Shown: positions 1-9,281 of the stretch, piece by piece
How the letters are laid out: each line of letters starts with the position of its first letter
How positions within the stretch are numbered: position 1 is the stretch's first letter
DNA from: Flavobacterium sp. K5-23
GTDB taxonomy: Bacteria > Bacteroidota > Bacteroidia > Flavobacteriales > Flavobacteriaceae
Direction: 5' to 3'
Length of the DNA stretch: 64,000 bases
NCBI RefSeq assembly: GCF_023278045.1
Contig: NZ_CP056783.1
Span: forward strand, 620,001 to 684,000
Notes under the pieces: generated by a model
The model's database searches: none
Seen by the model: only the letters and a program-made list of their open reading frames with translations
What the model was told of the DNA's origin: nothing
Translations under genes and position numbers: made by a program

Positions 1-512
1 AGCCTTATTACACAAAAACAATGATGATGGTTCCTGACAACTGGTCATTTGATTTAGTTTACAATGTGAAAATGAATGATATGACAACCATTATTGATAA
101 CGCAATTAAAAATGGATACACAGTGGCTTGGGCTTCTGACGTTAGTGAAAAAAGTTTTAGCTGGAAAAACGGTGTTGCATATATTCCAACAAAAAAGATT
201 GATGATATGTCAACTGAGGAAAAAGAAAATATGTTCAATGGCCCTAAACCAGAGTTAGAAATAACAGAAGAGATGCGTCAAAAAGCATTTGACAATTACG
301 AAACTACTGATGATCACGCAATGCATATTGTAGGAATAGCAAAAGATCAAACTGGCAAAGAATACTACATCGTTAAAAACTCTTGGGGAGCTACAAATGA
401 TTACAAAGGATATTTATACGTAAGCAAGAATTTTGTAAAATACAAAACGACATCGTTTATGGTAAACAAAGGAGGAATCCCAAGTGAAATTGCTAAAAAA
501 CTAGGAGTATAA
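1..512 (+). CDS. pepC: Aminopeptidase C / bleomycin hydrolase-like C1 peptidase (3' part)
   Basis: Only the C-terminal ~170 residues are in the window; the reading frame is open from base 3 and the start lies upstream. The fragment carries the late catalytic residues of papain-fold (C1B) peptidases: the histidine in DDHAMHIVG and the asparagine in VKNSWG. The catalytic cysteine would lie in the missing part. Members of this family are cytosolic cysteine aminopeptidases, but some Bacteroidota forms are exported; the N-terminus needed to tell is absent. It converges on accC, with one hairpin serving both genes. Confidence 0.85.
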   Translation, partial: PYYTKTMMMVPDNWSFDLVYNVKMNDMTTIIDNAIKNGYTVAWASDVSEKSFSWKNGVAYIPTKKIDDMSTEEKENMFNGPKPELEITEEMRQKAFDNYETTDDHAMHIVGIAKDQTGKEYYIVKNSWGATNDYKGYLYVSKNFVKYKTTSFMVNKGGIPSEIAKKLGV

Positions 513-573
513 TTGAGCTTAAATGACAATTCTCGAAATAAAATTTTAGAAATAAAATTTTAGAATAGGCACA

Positions 574-607
574 AAAAAACCTCGCTTTATAAGCGAGGTT
601 TTTTTTA
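574..607. terminator. Bidirectional terminator between pepC and accC
   Basis: An 8-9 bp stem (CCTCGCTT / AAGCGAGG) is flanked by A-tract and T-tract, so it works as an intrinsic terminator on both strands for the convergent genes. Just upstream (536-564) is a nearly exact tandem copy of an AT-rich 14-15-mer. Confidence 0.85.
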
Positions 608-620
608 TCTCTTCGACTAC

Positions 621-1967
621 TTAGTCTAGATCATTCATTTTAAATGTATCCATAAAAGCAGTTGTGTAATCTCCTGAAATATAACGAGGATCATCCATTA
701 ACTGTCTATGGAAAGGAATTGTTGTTTTGATACCTTCAATAACAAATTCGTCCAAAGCTCTTCTCATCTTACTAATTGCTTCTTCACGTGTTTGTGCAGT
801 AGTAATTAATTTAGCGATCATAGAGTCATAGTTAGGCGGAATTGTATATCCTGAATAAACATGCGTATCTAAACGGATACCATGTCCTCCTGGCAAATGA
901 AGAGTAGTGATTTTTCCTGGTGAAGGGCGGAAATCATTATAAGGATCTTCGGCATTGATACGACATTCAATAGCATGCAATTGAGGTAAATAATTTTTAC
1001 CTGAAATTGGCACACCAGCCGCAACAAGGATTTGCTCTCTAATCAAGTCATAATCTATTACTTGTTCGGTAATAGGATGCTCAACTTGAATACGAGTATT
1101 CATTTCCATAAAGTAGAAATTACGGTGTTTATCAACCAAAAATTCTACCGTACCTGCACCTTCATATTTAATAAACTCAGCTGCTTTTACAGCGGCATCA
1201 CCCATTTTTTGACGTAATTCATCAGTCATGAATGGAGAAGGAGTTTCTTCAGTCAGTTTTTGATGACGTCTTTGTACAGAACAATCTCTTTCAGAAAGGT
1301 GACAAGCTTTACCGTATGAATCACCAACTACCTGGATTTCAATATGACGTGGCTCTTCAATTAATTTTTCAAGATACATCCCGTCATTACCAAAGGCAGC
1401 AGCAGATTCTTGACGAGCGCTTTCCCATGATTTCAACAAGTCTTCTTCTTTCATTACAGCACGCATTCCTTTACCTCCACCACCAGCAGTGGCTTTTAGC
1501 ATTACAGGATATCCAAATTCTTTTGCAATTTGCTGAGCCTGTTCGAATGATTCCAAAATACCTTCAGAACCTGGTACACATGGCACACCTGCTTCTTTCA
1601 TAGTGGCTTTAGCCGAAGCTTTATCCCCCATTCTGTCAATCATTTCTGGAGAAGCACCAATAAATTTAATTCCGTGTTCTTGACATATTTTTGAAAATTT
1701 AGAATTTTCAGAAAGAAATCCGTAACCTGGATGAATTGCATCTGCATTAGTAATTTCTGCAGCAGCAATTATATTTGACATTTTCAAATAGGACAAATTA
1801 CTGGGAGGTGGTCCAATACAAACCGCTTCGTCAGCAAACCTAACATGTAAACTCTCTGCATCCGCAGTAGAATAAACAGCTACCGTTTTTATGCCCATTT
1901 CTTTGCAAGTTCTGATTACGCGAAGCGCAATTTCTCCCCTATTTGCAATTAATATTTTTTTAAACAT
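621..1967 (-). CDS. accC: Biotin carboxylase subunit of acetyl-CoA carboxylase
   Basis: This ATP-grasp enzyme carboxylates the biotin on AccB with bicarbonate and ATP, the first half of malonyl-CoA formation in the cytosol. The 448 residues match the usual length (E. coli 449). Visible marks are the N-terminal [15 protein letters not shown], the glycine-rich ATP loop AGGGGKGMR at 161-169, and [10 protein letters not shown] at 288-297 containing the catalytic Arg292. It is last of the co-directional fabH-accB-accC set, 93 bp behind accB. That gap is AT-rich with short direct repeats of AAATTTTAAATT. The carboxyltransferase genes are not in the window. Confidence 0.97.
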   Translation of the reverse strand: MFKKILIANRGEIALRVIRTCKEMGIKTVAVYSTADAESLHVRFADEAVCIGPPPSNLSYLKMSNIIAAAEITNADAIHPGYGFLSENSKFSKICQEHGIKFIGASPEMIDRMGDKASAKATMKEAGVPCVPGSEGILESFEQAQQIAKEFGYPVMLKATAGGGGKGMRAVMKEEDLLKSWESARQESAAAFGNDGMYLEKLIEEPRHIEIQVVGDSYGKACHLSERDCSVQRRHQKLTEETPSPFMTDELRQKMGDAAVKAAEFIKYEGAGTVEFLVDKHRNFYFMEMNTRIQVEHPITEQVIDYDLIREQILVAAGVPISGKNYLPQLHAIECRINAEDPYNDFRPSPGKITTLHLPGGHGIRLDTHVYSGYTIPPNYDSMIAKLITTAQTREEAISKMRRALDEFVIEGIKTTIPFHRQLMDDPRYISGDYTTAFMDTFKMNDLD

Positions 1968-2060
1968 CTTTTTTTAAATTTTAAATTATGAATTTTAAAT
2001 TTTAAATTATTTCAAATGAAAAAAAGGAATTGTCATTCGAAACTTATAATTTAAAATTAA

Positions 2061-2537
2061 TTAAGATGGATCAACTAAGAATAATGGTTGGTCGAATTCT
2101 ACTGGCGACATATCGTCAACCAATATTTTTACGATTTTTCCAGAAATCTCTGATTCAATTTCGTTAAATAACTTCATTGCTTCAATTACACAAAGAACAT
2201 CACCTTTAGAAATAGTATTCCCTACTTCAACAAACATAGGCTTGTCTGGTGCTGATTTTCTATAAAATGTTCCGATAATTGGAGATTTTACAATAATAAA
2301 TTTAGACTCTTCTTCAACTGGAGCTGGAGCAGCAGCAACTGGAGCAACCGGCTGAGGAGCCACTGCGTGTTGAAGCATATTTTGTGCTGGCATTTGTTGA
2401 ACATAAGTAGTTTCGGCTACATTACCTTCTAAAGTAGTTCGAATGGTGATTTTCACATCGTCCATTTCTAATTTAACTTCTGCAACACCTGAGTTTGCTA
2501 CAAATTTGATTAGGTTCTGAATTTCTTTTAAATCCAT
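2061..2537 (-). CDS. accB: Biotin carboxyl carrier protein of acetyl-CoA carboxylase
   Basis: AccB carries biotin between biotin carboxylase and carboxyltransferase. The protein has 158 residues: an N-terminal segment, an Ala/Pro-rich linker (about 58-75), and a biotinyl domain from about 80 to the end. The biotinylation site is EAMKLFNEI with Lys122. It lies 23 bp downstream of fabH and upstream of accC, the arrangement common in Bacteroidota. Confidence 0.97.
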   Translation of the reverse strand: MDLKEIQNLIKFVANSGVAEVKLEMDDVKITIRTTLEGNVAETTYVQQMPAQNMLQHAVAPQPVAPVAAAPAPVEEESKFIIVKSPIIGTFYRKSAPDKPMFVEVGNTISKGDVLCVIEAMKLFNEIESEISGKIVKILVDDMSPVEFDQPLFLVDPS

Positions 2538-2560
2538 AGTAATTTATTTTTAGTTTATTT

Positions 2561-3559
2561 TTATTTTTTATCGTACGCCCATTTTAGGTATATAGACCCC
2601 CATGTGAATCCACCTCCAAAAGCGGCAAAAATAATGGTATCCCCTTTTTTTAATAAATGTTCAAAATCGTTTAACACTAATGGCAAAGTTGCTGAAGTTG
2701 TATTACCATATTTTTCAATATTCACTAATACTTTTGATTCTTCCAGGTTCATTCTGCTTGCAGTTGCGTCAATAATACGTCTGTTTGCCTGATGTGGAAC
2801 CAACCAATCAACATCTTCATTCGTCAGGTTATTTCTTTTCAAAATAAGCTCACTGGCATCCGCCATATTAGTTACGGCATATTTAAATACTGTTTTTCCG
2901 TCTTGGACAATGTTGTGTTTATTGTCTTTAACTGTTTCAAGGGAAGCGGGAAGAAGGGATCCTCCAGCATCAATCTTTAAGAAATCACGACCTACACCGT
3001 CACTTCTTAAATATTCGTCCTGTAAACCTAAACCTTCATAATTAGGCTCAAATAACACCGCACCGGCACCATCTCCAAAAATTATGCAAGTAGCTCGGTC
3101 AGTATAGTCAATAATAGAAGACATTTTATCAGCACCTATTAAAAGTACTTTTTTATATCTTCCTGATTGAATATAGGCTGAAGCTGTTGACATTCCGTAT
3201 AAAAAACTAGAACAGGCAGCTTGCAAGTCATAAGCAAATGCATTAGTCGCACCAATTTCTGTAGCAACAAAAACACCCGTTGAAGCAACTGGCATATCGG
3301 CTGTTGCTGTAGCCATTATCAGTAAATCTATTTCTAAAGGATCAATATTTGCTTTAGCAAGTAAATCTTGAGCAGCTTTAATAGCCATAAAAGATGTTCC
3401 TTTGTCTTTATCCTTTAAGATTCTTCTTTCTTTTATTCCTGTACGAGAAGTAATCCACTCGTCATTTGTGTCAACCATTGTTTCAAGAACTTTGTTTGAA
3501 AGCACAAAGTCCGGAACATATGCTCCGACAGCGGTAATCGCGGCTGTGATTGTATTCAT
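2561..3559 (-). CDS. fabH: Beta-ketoacyl-ACP synthase III
   Basis: FabH condenses a starter acyl-CoA with malonyl-ACP to begin fatty-acid chains; in flavobacteria branched starters are usual. The 332-residue thiolase fold shows the catalytic triad: Cys116 (QAACSSF), His256 (VPHQANRR) and Asn286 (YGNTTSAT). It is followed by accB and accC, so chain initiation and malonyl-CoA supply are co-expressed. A hairpin separates it from rpmF upstream, so it either has its own promoter in 3560-3680 or depends on readthrough. Confidence 0.97.
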   Translation of the reverse strand: MNTITAAITAVGAYVPDFVLSNKVLETMVDTNDEWITSRTGIKERRILKDKDKGTSFMAIKAAQDLLAKANIDPLEIDLLIMATATADMPVASTGVFVATEIGATNAFAYDLQAACSSFLYGMSTASAYIQSGRYKKVLLIGADKMSSIIDYTDRATCIIFGDGAGAVLFEPNYEGLGLQDEYLRSDGVGRDFLKIDAGGSLLPASLETVKDNKHNIVQDGKTVFKYAVTNMADASELILKRNNLTNEDVDWLVPHQANRRIIDATASRMNLEESKVLVNIEKYGNTTSATLPLVLNDFEHLLKKGDTIIFAAFGGGFTWGSIYLKWAYDKK

Positions 3560-3680
3560 TTTATTCGATTATTTTTATCAAATGCAGGCACTTGAAAAAT
3601 TTTTAAAGAGTTGAAAATTACGAAAAAATCTTCAATCTTATTTTTTTAAACCTTCTTATTTAACGAAAACGACAAACAAC

Positions 3681-3708
3681 AAAAAAACTCTCACAAAAGT
3701 GAGAGTTC
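3681..3708 (-). terminator. Hairpin terminator/attenuator between rpmF and fabH
   Basis: A 9-bp perfect stem (AACTCTCAC / GTGAGAGTT) with loop AAAA is followed, on the minus strand, by a run of T. It lies 20 bp after the rpmF stop and probably reduces transcription from rpmF into fabH-accBC. Confidence 0.75.
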
Positions 3709-3730
3709 AAATATCATTTACAAAAATGTA

Positions 3731-3925
3731 TTAAGCAACAGCTACAGACTTATCTATAACAACTTGCCCTCTGTAGTACATTTTCCCTTCATGCCAGTAA
3801 GCTCTGTGGTATAAATGTGCTTCTCCAGTGATAGGACAAGTAGCAATCTGTGCAACAGTTGCTTTGTAATGTGTTCTTCTTTTATCTCTTCTTGTTTTGG
3901 AGATTTTTCTCTTAGGATGCGCCAT
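3731..3925 (-). CDS. rpmF: 50S ribosomal protein L32
   Basis: The product is 64 residues and begins [20 protein letters not shown], the classic L32 N-terminus of a small basic protein of the large ribosomal subunit. It is 9 bp downstream of the DUF177 gene, the near-universal bacterial yceD-rpmF pair. No CXXC zinc pair is seen: the middle has CPITGEAH but only one cysteine, so this is a non-zinc or partly degenerate form. Confidence 0.96.
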   Translation of the reverse strand: MAHPKRKISKTRRDKRRTHYKATVAQIATCPITGEAHLYHRAYWHEGKMYYRGQVVIDKSVAVA

Positions 3926-3934
3926 TTTACTATA

Positions 3935-4498
3935 TTATTTATCCGTTAATAGTTTTTTTAATTTGTCCCAACGCGGGTCAATATTTTCTTCTTCTGTATT
4001 CTCTTTTTTATGTTCTTCTTCGTGTTCTTGTTGTTCTTCTAATACTAATTCCTTGAGTTTCGTTAGAGCTTCGGTTTTCAAAGTTCCATCTTCAATCCCA
4101 GGATGAACCCGTCTTAAAGGTATCGAAAGCACAATTGCTTCAAATATATATTGTGTAAAATCAACTTCAAATTCACCAAATGGCAGAATAAGTAATTCTT
4201 CATTTTCATCATTATATTCATCACCAAACCGGACAATCAACTTCATTTCCCCTTTTACAGGTAAATTAAAATCTTCTGCTGTTAAATCACAAGGAACATT
4301 GACAGTTCCTTCGTGTTTAAAAAACAACTCCAGCATATTGCTTTTTTTCTCCAAGACCACATTTACTTTGATGTCTGAATCCTGAAATTCGTTATAATCA
4401 AAGATTTCAAAGAACGAATTGTTTATTTGAAAATCAAAATGATGTTTTCCTAGCTTTAACCCTACAAAAGGTATTAAAAATTCTTTTCTCATATCCAT
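3935..4498 (-). CDS. DUF177 (YceD) family protein
   Basis: This 187-residue acidic protein of the YceD/DUF177 family is recognised by its position directly before rpmF and by the central VNVPCDLTAEDF segment. In other bacteria and plastids the family is linked to 23S rRNA processing or accumulation, but its mechanism is not settled. The tail is rich in Glu and Lys (EEQQEHEEEHKKENTEEEN) and ends IDPRWDKLKKLL, the conserved C-terminal motif. Its own promoter is visible upstream. Confidence 0.85.
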   Translation of the reverse strand: MDMRKEFLIPFVGLKLGKHHFDFQINNSFFEIFDYNEFQDSDIKVNVVLEKKSNMLELFFKHEGTVNVPCDLTAEDFNLPVKGEMKLIVRFGDEYNDENEELLILPFGEFEVDFTQYIFEAIVLSIPLRRVHPGIEDGTLKTEALTKLKELVLEEQQEHEEEHKKENTEEENIDPRWDKLKKLLTDK

Positions 4499-4542
4499 TT
4501 CAACAACATTATGCCCTATCCCGAGGCTTCAGGATGGGAGTG

Positions 4543-4570
4543 CAAAGATATAAAATTATTGCAAATCCAA
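4543..4570 (-). promoter_or_regulatory. Bacteroidota-type promoter for DUF177-rpmF
   Basis: On the minus strand a -7 element TATCTTTG (4543-4550) lies about 17 bases after a TTG (4568-4570), matching the flavobacterial consensus. The leader to the DUF177 ATG is about 40 bases and contains a small GC-rich imperfect hairpin (about 4515-4539). Confidence 0.55.
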
Positions 4571-4599
4571 TAACGTTATTCGTCTTTTTTTATTTACTG

Positions 4600-5640
4600 C
4601 TATTTTTCCCTTGTTTTTAAGGGCTTTTGACTGATTTCCATATACTGAGCTCTTGAACGATAAACATCCAAAGCAAGATATACAGCCTCTTTGAACGAGT
4701 TATAATCCGCCACACCCTTTCCAGCAATGTCGTATGCAGTACCGTGATCAGGAGACGTTCTTATTTTATCTAAACCCGCTGTGTAATTTACACCCTTACC
4801 AAACGATAAAGTTTTAAACGGAATCAATCCTTGATCATGATAAGTTGCAATAACAGCATCATATTTCTCATACTGATTACTACCAAAAAAACCATCTGCT
4901 GCAAAAGGCCCAAACACCAAAGTCCCCTTTTCGAATATTTTTTTCAAAACAGGTTTCAATATAACATCTTCCTCTTTACCTATAACACCACCATCACCAC
5001 AATGAGGATTCAACCCCAAAACAGCAATTTTAGGCTTACTGATGCTAAAATCCTGAACTAAAGTACGTCTTACCGTTTCTATTTTTCGAATAATTAAATC
5101 CTCCGTAAGATGTGAAGCCACTTCGTTTAACGGAATATGATCTGTCAATAATCCAACACGTAAATTATCTTGCACCATTAACATTAACGCATCGCCTTCC
5201 AGTTCCTGATCTAAATAATCTGTATGCCCAGGGAATTTGAATTCTTCCGACTGGATATTATACTTATTTATAGGCGCAGTCACTAACAAGTCAACCAAGC
5301 CTTCTTTCAAAGCCTTAGTTGCCGCAACAAAAGATTTTATAGCAAACTCCCCTATCTTTTCATCGTTCTCGCCGGGATTTAAATCCACCCCTTCTTTCCA
5401 CACATTTAAAACATTGATCTTACCCGGTAAAACCTGGTCTAATTTGTCTATCCCATGCAATACAACCTCAGAACCCAAGCCTTTTTTGATAAAAGACATT
5501 ATTTTTACATTGGCAAAAATAACAGGTGTGCAAAGTTCAAACATACGCGAATCTTCGAATGTTTTTAAAACAACCTCGCTTCCAATACCGTTCAAATCTC
5601 CTATTGAAATTCCAACAATTATATTTTCTGCATTTTTCAT
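4600..5640 (-). CDS. pdxA: 4-hydroxythreonine-4-phosphate dehydrogenase
   Basis: PdxA oxidises 4-phosphohydroxy-threonine in the DXP-dependent route to pyridoxal phosphate. The 346 residues span the family length. Visible marks are the start ISIGDLNGIGSEV, the metal-binding His139 in FPGHTDYLD, the LLTDHIPL segment and ATYHDQGLIPFK. It is divergent from ribE with 61 bp between the starts, so the two cofactor genes share one control region. Confidence 0.96.
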   Translation of the reverse strand: MKNAENIIVGISIGDLNGIGSEVVLKTFEDSRMFELCTPVIFANVKIMSFIKKGLGSEVVLHGIDKLDQVLPGKINVLNVWKEGVDLNPGENDEKIGEFAIKSFVAATKALKEGLVDLLVTAPINKYNIQSEEFKFPGHTDYLDQELEGDALMLMVQDNLRVGLLTDHIPLNEVASHLTEDLIIRKIETVRRTLVQDFSISKPKIAVLGLNPHCGDGGVIGKEEDVILKPVLKKIFEKGTLVFGPFAADGFFGSNQYEKYDAVIATYHDQGLIPFKTLSFGKGVNYTAGLDKIRTSPDHGTAYDIAGKGVADYNSFKEAVYLALDVYRSRAQYMEISQKPLKTREK

Positions 5641-5701
5641 AATGTCTTCAAGTTATTTATTGCTAATTTTGAAGTGCAAATTTAGTAAAATAAAACAAGA
5701 A

Positions 5702-6289
5702 ATGTTTACAGGTATCATAGAAACCCTTGGTGTAATCAAGGAAATAAAAAAAGAGAAAGACAATATCCACATTACAGTAGAATCTGACTTTACTTCTGAA
5801 TTAAAAATTGACCAAAGCGTAGCACACAACGGCATATGCCTAACCGTTATAGCCATAAAAGATAATTGCTATACAGTAACCGCTATTGACGAGACAATAA
5901 AAAAAACAAATCTTTCCAATTGGACAGCAGGAGACAGCGTTAACCTAGAGAGAGCAATGAAATTAGGCGACCGCCTTGACGGACATATTGTACAAGGACA
6001 CGTTGACCAAATAGGTACTTGTATCGACATTCAAGAAGCAAACGGAAGTCATTATTACACGTTTGAATACGACGAAACATTAAACAACATCACAATTGAA
6101 AAGGGATCAATCACGGTAAATGGGGTAAGTCTGACTGTGGTAAATTCAGGAAAAAATATCTTTAGTGTCGCTATAATCCCCTACACACTTGAACACACCA
6201 ACTTCAAAGACTTTCAAATTGGTTCAAAAATAAATCTTGAATTTGACGTGATTGGTAAATATGTATCCAGACTGTACTCCAACAAATAA
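5702..6289 (+). CDS. ribE: Riboflavin synthase, alpha subunit
   Basis: This enzyme dismutates two 6,7-dimethyl-8-ribityllumazine molecules to riboflavin. The frame is open far upstream, but the start is set at the ATG giving MFTGIIETLG, the invariant family N-terminus, so the protein is 195 residues. Two lumazine-binding repeats are seen: residues 1 to about 90, and a second half opening LGDRLDGHIVQGHVDQIG. The upstream open frame is the antisense of pdxA and not part of the gene. Confidence 0.96.
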   Translation: MFTGIIETLGVIKEIKKEKDNIHITVESDFTSELKIDQSVAHNGICLTVIAIKDNCYTVTAIDETIKKTNLSNWTAGDSVNLERAMKLGDRLDGHIVQGHVDQIGTCIDIQEANGSHYYTFEYDETLNNITIEKGSITVNGVSLTVVNSGKNIFSVAIIPYTLEHTNFKDFQIGSKINLEFDVIGKYVSRLYSNK

Positions 6290-6310
6290 ATGTCGAATAC
6301 TCATAGAAAC

Positions 6311-6347
6311 AAAAAAACTCCAGCTTTAGACTGGAGTTTTTGTTTTT
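6311..6347. terminator. Terminator shared by ribE and the small secreted-protein gene
   Basis: A 7-bp stem ACTCCAG (6317-6323) / CTGGAGT (6331-6337) is flanked by A and T runs. The stop codon of the minus-strand gene sits in the loop, so its last codons form the terminator stem. Confidence 0.8.
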
Positions 6348-6553
6348 ATTTGACGGGTGTAAATAAAATAAAACCCTAAAATTAACGCTACAATAAGAAA
6401 AAATACGATTCCATCATCAATTGGCAACCCAGGAGGCGGAGGTAAGTGCCTTCCGGTCGGACTTGGAGGATGCGGAGTAGTACCCCCAATAGCAAAGAAC
6501 GTCCCAAACAGGAAAAAAATTAAGAAATAAAATTTGCCTGAAATCGTCTTCAT
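6326..6553 (-). CDS. Small secreted protein with a PID-type C-terminal sorting-like tail
   Basis: The product has 75 residues from the ATG at 6553 (an upstream ATG would add six residues). It has an N-terminal hydrophobic signal segment (about 7-24), a Pro-rich middle with HPPSPTG and PPPPG, then LPIDDG followed by a second hydrophobic segment (about 52-67) and a basic end (RQIKTK). A short motif, a membrane span and basic residues at the very C-terminus is the layout of PEP-CTERM-like sorting tails; flavobacterial proteins with a Pro-Ile-Asp version are known. No exosortase is in the window. The stop lies inside a terminator loop. Confidence 0.6.
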   Translation of the reverse strand: MKTISGKFYFLIFFLFGTFFAIGGTTPHPPSPTGRHLPPPPGLPIDDGIVFFLIVALILGFYFIYTRQIKTKTPV

Positions 6554-6720
6554 ATATTCAAAAATAAGCAATCAATAGCTTTAAAAAAAATTAATCTTTC
6601 AGCATTTCTCATAAAAACTCTTCTTTATAAGAAACCAAACGCAAAACACGTATTTAAATTTCATTAAAGCAAGGGAATTCATTAAAGATTATCAAATGCT
6701 AAACTTTGTTTTTTTTAAAT

Positions 6721-6754
6721 AAAAAAACCCTTCCATTTTTCAATGTAAGGGTTT
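6721..6754 (-). terminator. Terminator after the tRNA gene
   Basis: Inverted AAAACCCTT / AAGGGTTTT arms flank an imperfect stem-loop directly downstream of the tRNA on the minus strand, ending in a T run. Confidence 0.7.
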
Positions 6755-6757
6755 TCG

Positions 6758-6831
6758 TGGTCCCACCTGGGCTCGAACCAGGGACCACCTGATTATGAGT
6801 CAGGTGCTCTAACCAGCTGAGCTATAGGACC
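6758..6831 (-). tRNA. tRNA with CAU anticodon, probably tRNA-Ile2 (lysidine type)
   Basis: The 74-nt cloverleaf on the minus strand starts GGTCCTATAGCTCAG and has the anticodon stem-loop CCTGA-CTCATAA-TCAGG and T-arm CCTGG-TTCGAGC-CCAGG. CCA is not encoded. The C4-G69 and C5-G68 acceptor pairs and the variable loop resemble tRNA-Ile2, where CAU is modified by TilS, rather than elongator tRNA-Met. Initiator tRNA is excluded because position 1 pairs normally and the anticodon stem lacks three G-C pairs. An automatic annotation may call it tRNA-Met. Confidence 0.9.
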
Positions 6832-6970
6832 GGTTATGAGGTGCAATATTACTACATATTTTCAATTATTCCAAATGTTTTTTACTTAGTTTTTATGTTC
6901 GCATTAATAATTAATCAAACAAAATTGAAAACTACTGATTATTAGATTCCTACTAAATGAAAAAAATATT

Positions 6971-7372
6971 TTATTTTATCTCTTGACACAATTCAATCAA
7001 TACACCATTAGTGCTTTTGGGGTGCAAGAAGGCGACCAACTTGTTGTCGGCGCCTTTTTTTGGTGTTTCATTCAAAACAACAAAGCCTTCGTTTTTCAAT
7101 CGCTCTATTTCCGATACGATATCTTCAACATCAAAAGCAATATGATGAATTCCCTCTCCTTTTTTTGCAATAAATTTAGCGATTGGACTATCAGGATTAG
7201 TAGCCGCCAATAATTCGATTTTATTGGGACCGCTTTGAAAAAAAGAAGTTGATACTCCTTCGCTTTCCACTTCTTCGGATTTATAAGCTGGCGCGCCAAA
7301 TAATTTTTCGAAAACTAAATTCGAAACTTCTAAATCCTTTACCGCAATTCCTATGTGTTCTATTTTTCTCAT
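6971..7372 (-). CDS. mce: Methylmalonyl-CoA epimerase
   Basis: This 133-residue vicinal-oxygen-chelate protein interconverts (R)- and (S)-methylmalonyl-CoA between propionyl-CoA and succinyl-CoA. Metal-ligand motifs are EHIGIAVKDL (His near the N-terminus), IHHIAFDVED in the middle and the Glu in VLIELCQ at the end. The mutase genes are not nearby. The best alternative is another glyoxalase-family lyase, but length and motifs fit the epimerase well. Confidence 0.9.
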   Translation of the reverse strand: MRKIEHIGIAVKDLEVSNLVFEKLFGAPAYKSEEVESEGVSTSFFQSGPNKIELLAATNPDSPIAKFIAKKGEGIHHIAFDVEDIVSEIERLKNEGFVVLNETPKKGADNKLVAFLHPKSTNGVLIELCQEIK

Positions 7373-7629
7373 TATACTATTATGTTATTTATGGAATTTT
7401 TTGAAAAGCAAACTATACATTCGATTCAATGTCCTTTTATTCGAATACAAATTTAAACATTAATAATTCAAAATAAACACAGACTATTGCTAACGCTTAT
7501 CAAATAACCCCAAAAACAATAAGAAGCCTCCCTAATTACAAGAACCGGTTCTCCTTCATAATATTTATACAAAAGTTTCAATTACAGTAAATATAATTGT
7601 TATTTTGTAGCTACAAATTCTGATTTAAT

Positions 7630-9279
7630 ATGTTGAAAAATATCCCTACCTATATATTCATACTTTTTACTCTTTTATTGACTAGTTGCGCAAAAAGGGG
7701 CTCTATTACTGGAGGAGCAAAAGATACAATCGCACCTGTTTTAAAAATAAGCTTCCCGAAAAATTACAGTGTCAACTTTAAAGGAGACGAAATCAAATTA
7801 GTTTTTGACGAAAACATCAAACTTAAAAACTTAAACAAGCAATTGATTATTTCGCCACCGATGGCGCACGAACCTATAATATCACCAACATCAGCAAGCA
7901 AGTTCATTACGATTAAACTGAAAGACACTTTACAAGCTAACACAACTTACAGTTTCAACTTTGGTCAAAGTATAGCCGATAATAATGAGGGCAATCCATA
8001 CAATCAGTTCAAATACGTGTTTTCTACAGGAGACCATATTGACTCTTTGGCTCTTGGAGGCCGAATAAAAGATGCCCTTAATAAAGAAGTGGATTCTTTT
8101 GTATCGATACTGCTCTATGAAGTCAATTCTACTTTTAAAGATTCAGCTATATATTCAGCAAACCCAAGATACATTACGAATACCCTAGACAGTTTAAAAA
8201 CGTTTAAATTAGACAATCTAAAAGCTGGGAAATACTTATTAGTTGCATTAAAAGATCGCAACAACAACAATAAATTCAATCCAAAAGAAGAAAAAATTGG
8301 GTTTATTAAACATTACATCAACATTCCGAATGATACTATATTCGAATTAGAGTTATTCAAGGAAACGCTTCCTTTTAAATCTTTCAAACCAAGTCAAGCA
8401 TCCGGAAACCGAATGATTATGGGTTATGAAGGAAAAAAAATCACCTCTGACAGCAAACCAAAAATCACATTAAAAAACGGCAAAACGATTATTCCAACTC
8501 TCATTACTCAGTTACCAAAAAAAGATTCGATTCAAATATGGTTTAAACCAATGAAAGCCGATTCTTTAAATATCAATGTAACCAAAGACAAGTTTACAAC
8601 TGATTATCCTTTTAAAATAAAAGAACTAAAAGCCGATACGCTAAGCATTTCTTCAATGCAGAATAACACTCTAAATTTCAGGGACAGATATACCCTGGAG
8701 ACTACTACTCCACTCACAAAGGTTGACAATTCTAAAATTAAACTTACTAATAAGCTAGGTGTTTCTGTGGATTTCACCACTCAAAAAGATGAATTCAACC
8801 AGCGATTATACCTGGATTTCAAGAAAGAGGTGGATGAAAAATATACTTTTTCGTTTTTACCAGGTGCTTTTACTGACTTTTTCGAACAATCAAACGACAG
8901 CCTAACATATAAAATAACCACAAAAAACACAACTGATTATGGAAACCTTAGAGTAACGCTTCAAAACGTAAAACATTTTCCAGTCATTGTTGAATTGACA
9001 AACGATAAAGGAGAAGTTATCGCTTCAGAATATTCTGAAGAAAACACTACTATCGATTTCAATCTACTGGAGCCTGCTCTTTTTACTCTTCGACTCATTT
9101 ATGACGAGAATAAGAACAAAGAATACGATCCTGGAAATTATTTAGAAAAACGCTATTCAGAAGAGGTAATTTACTTTTCAAAAGAAATAGATATACGAGC
9201 TAATTGGGATGTGACACAAGCTTTTGACCTAAGCATTCCTTACACACCTGAACCAAAAAAGAAAACGGATAAAAAATAA
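7630..9279 (+). CDS. Ig-like domain lipoprotein (SbsA-type Ig domain)
   Basis: The 549-residue protein starts with a lipoprotein signal ending LLTSCAKRG, so it should be lipid-anchored in the outer envelope. Residues about 28-120 (GSITGGAKDTIAPVLKISFPKN followed by IKLVFDENIKL) match the bacterial Ig-like domain common at the start of such flavobacterial lipoproteins. The rest is beta-rich with no enzyme motif seen. An EF-hand-like stretch KDRNNNNKFNPKEE (about residue 210) and DENKNKEYDPGNY near the end suggest calcium-binding loops. It converges on the nitrilase gene with only 2 bp between the stops and no hairpin. Confidence 0.8.
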   Translation: MLKNIPTYIFILFTLLLTSCAKRGSITGGAKDTIAPVLKISFPKNYSVNFKGDEIKLVFDENIKLKNLNKQLIISPPMAHEPIISPTSASKFITIKLKDTLQANTTYSFNFGQSIADNNEGNPYNQFKYVFSTGDHIDSLALGGRIKDALNKEVDSFVSILLYEVNSTFKDSAIYSANPRYITNTLDSLKTFKLDNLKAGKYLLVALKDRNNNNKFNPKEEKIGFIKHYINIPNDTIFELELFKETLPFKSFKPSQASGNRMIMGYEGKKITSDSKPKITLKNGKTIIPTLITQLPKKDSIQIWFKPMKADSLNINVTKDKFTTDYPFKIKELKADTLSISSMQNNTLNFRDRYTLETTTPLTKVDNSKIKLTNKLGVSVDFTTQKDEFNQRLYLDFKKEVDEKYTFSFLPGAFTDFFEQSNDSLTYKITTKNTTDYGNLRVTLQNVKHFPVIVELTNDKGEVIASEYSEENTTIDFNLLEPALFTLRLIYDENKNKEYDPGNYLEKRYSEEVIYFSKEIDIRANWDVTQAFDLSIPYTPEPKKKTDKK

Positions 9280-9281
9280 AA

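Noticed and set aside
5237..5701. A longer riboflavin synthase with a 155-residue N-terminal extension
   Set aside because: The extension is the antisense of pdxA; the conserved N-terminus MFTGIIE begins at 5702.
6758..6831. Initiator tRNA-fMet
   Set aside because: The first base pair is matched and the anticodon stem lacks the three G-C pairs of initiators.
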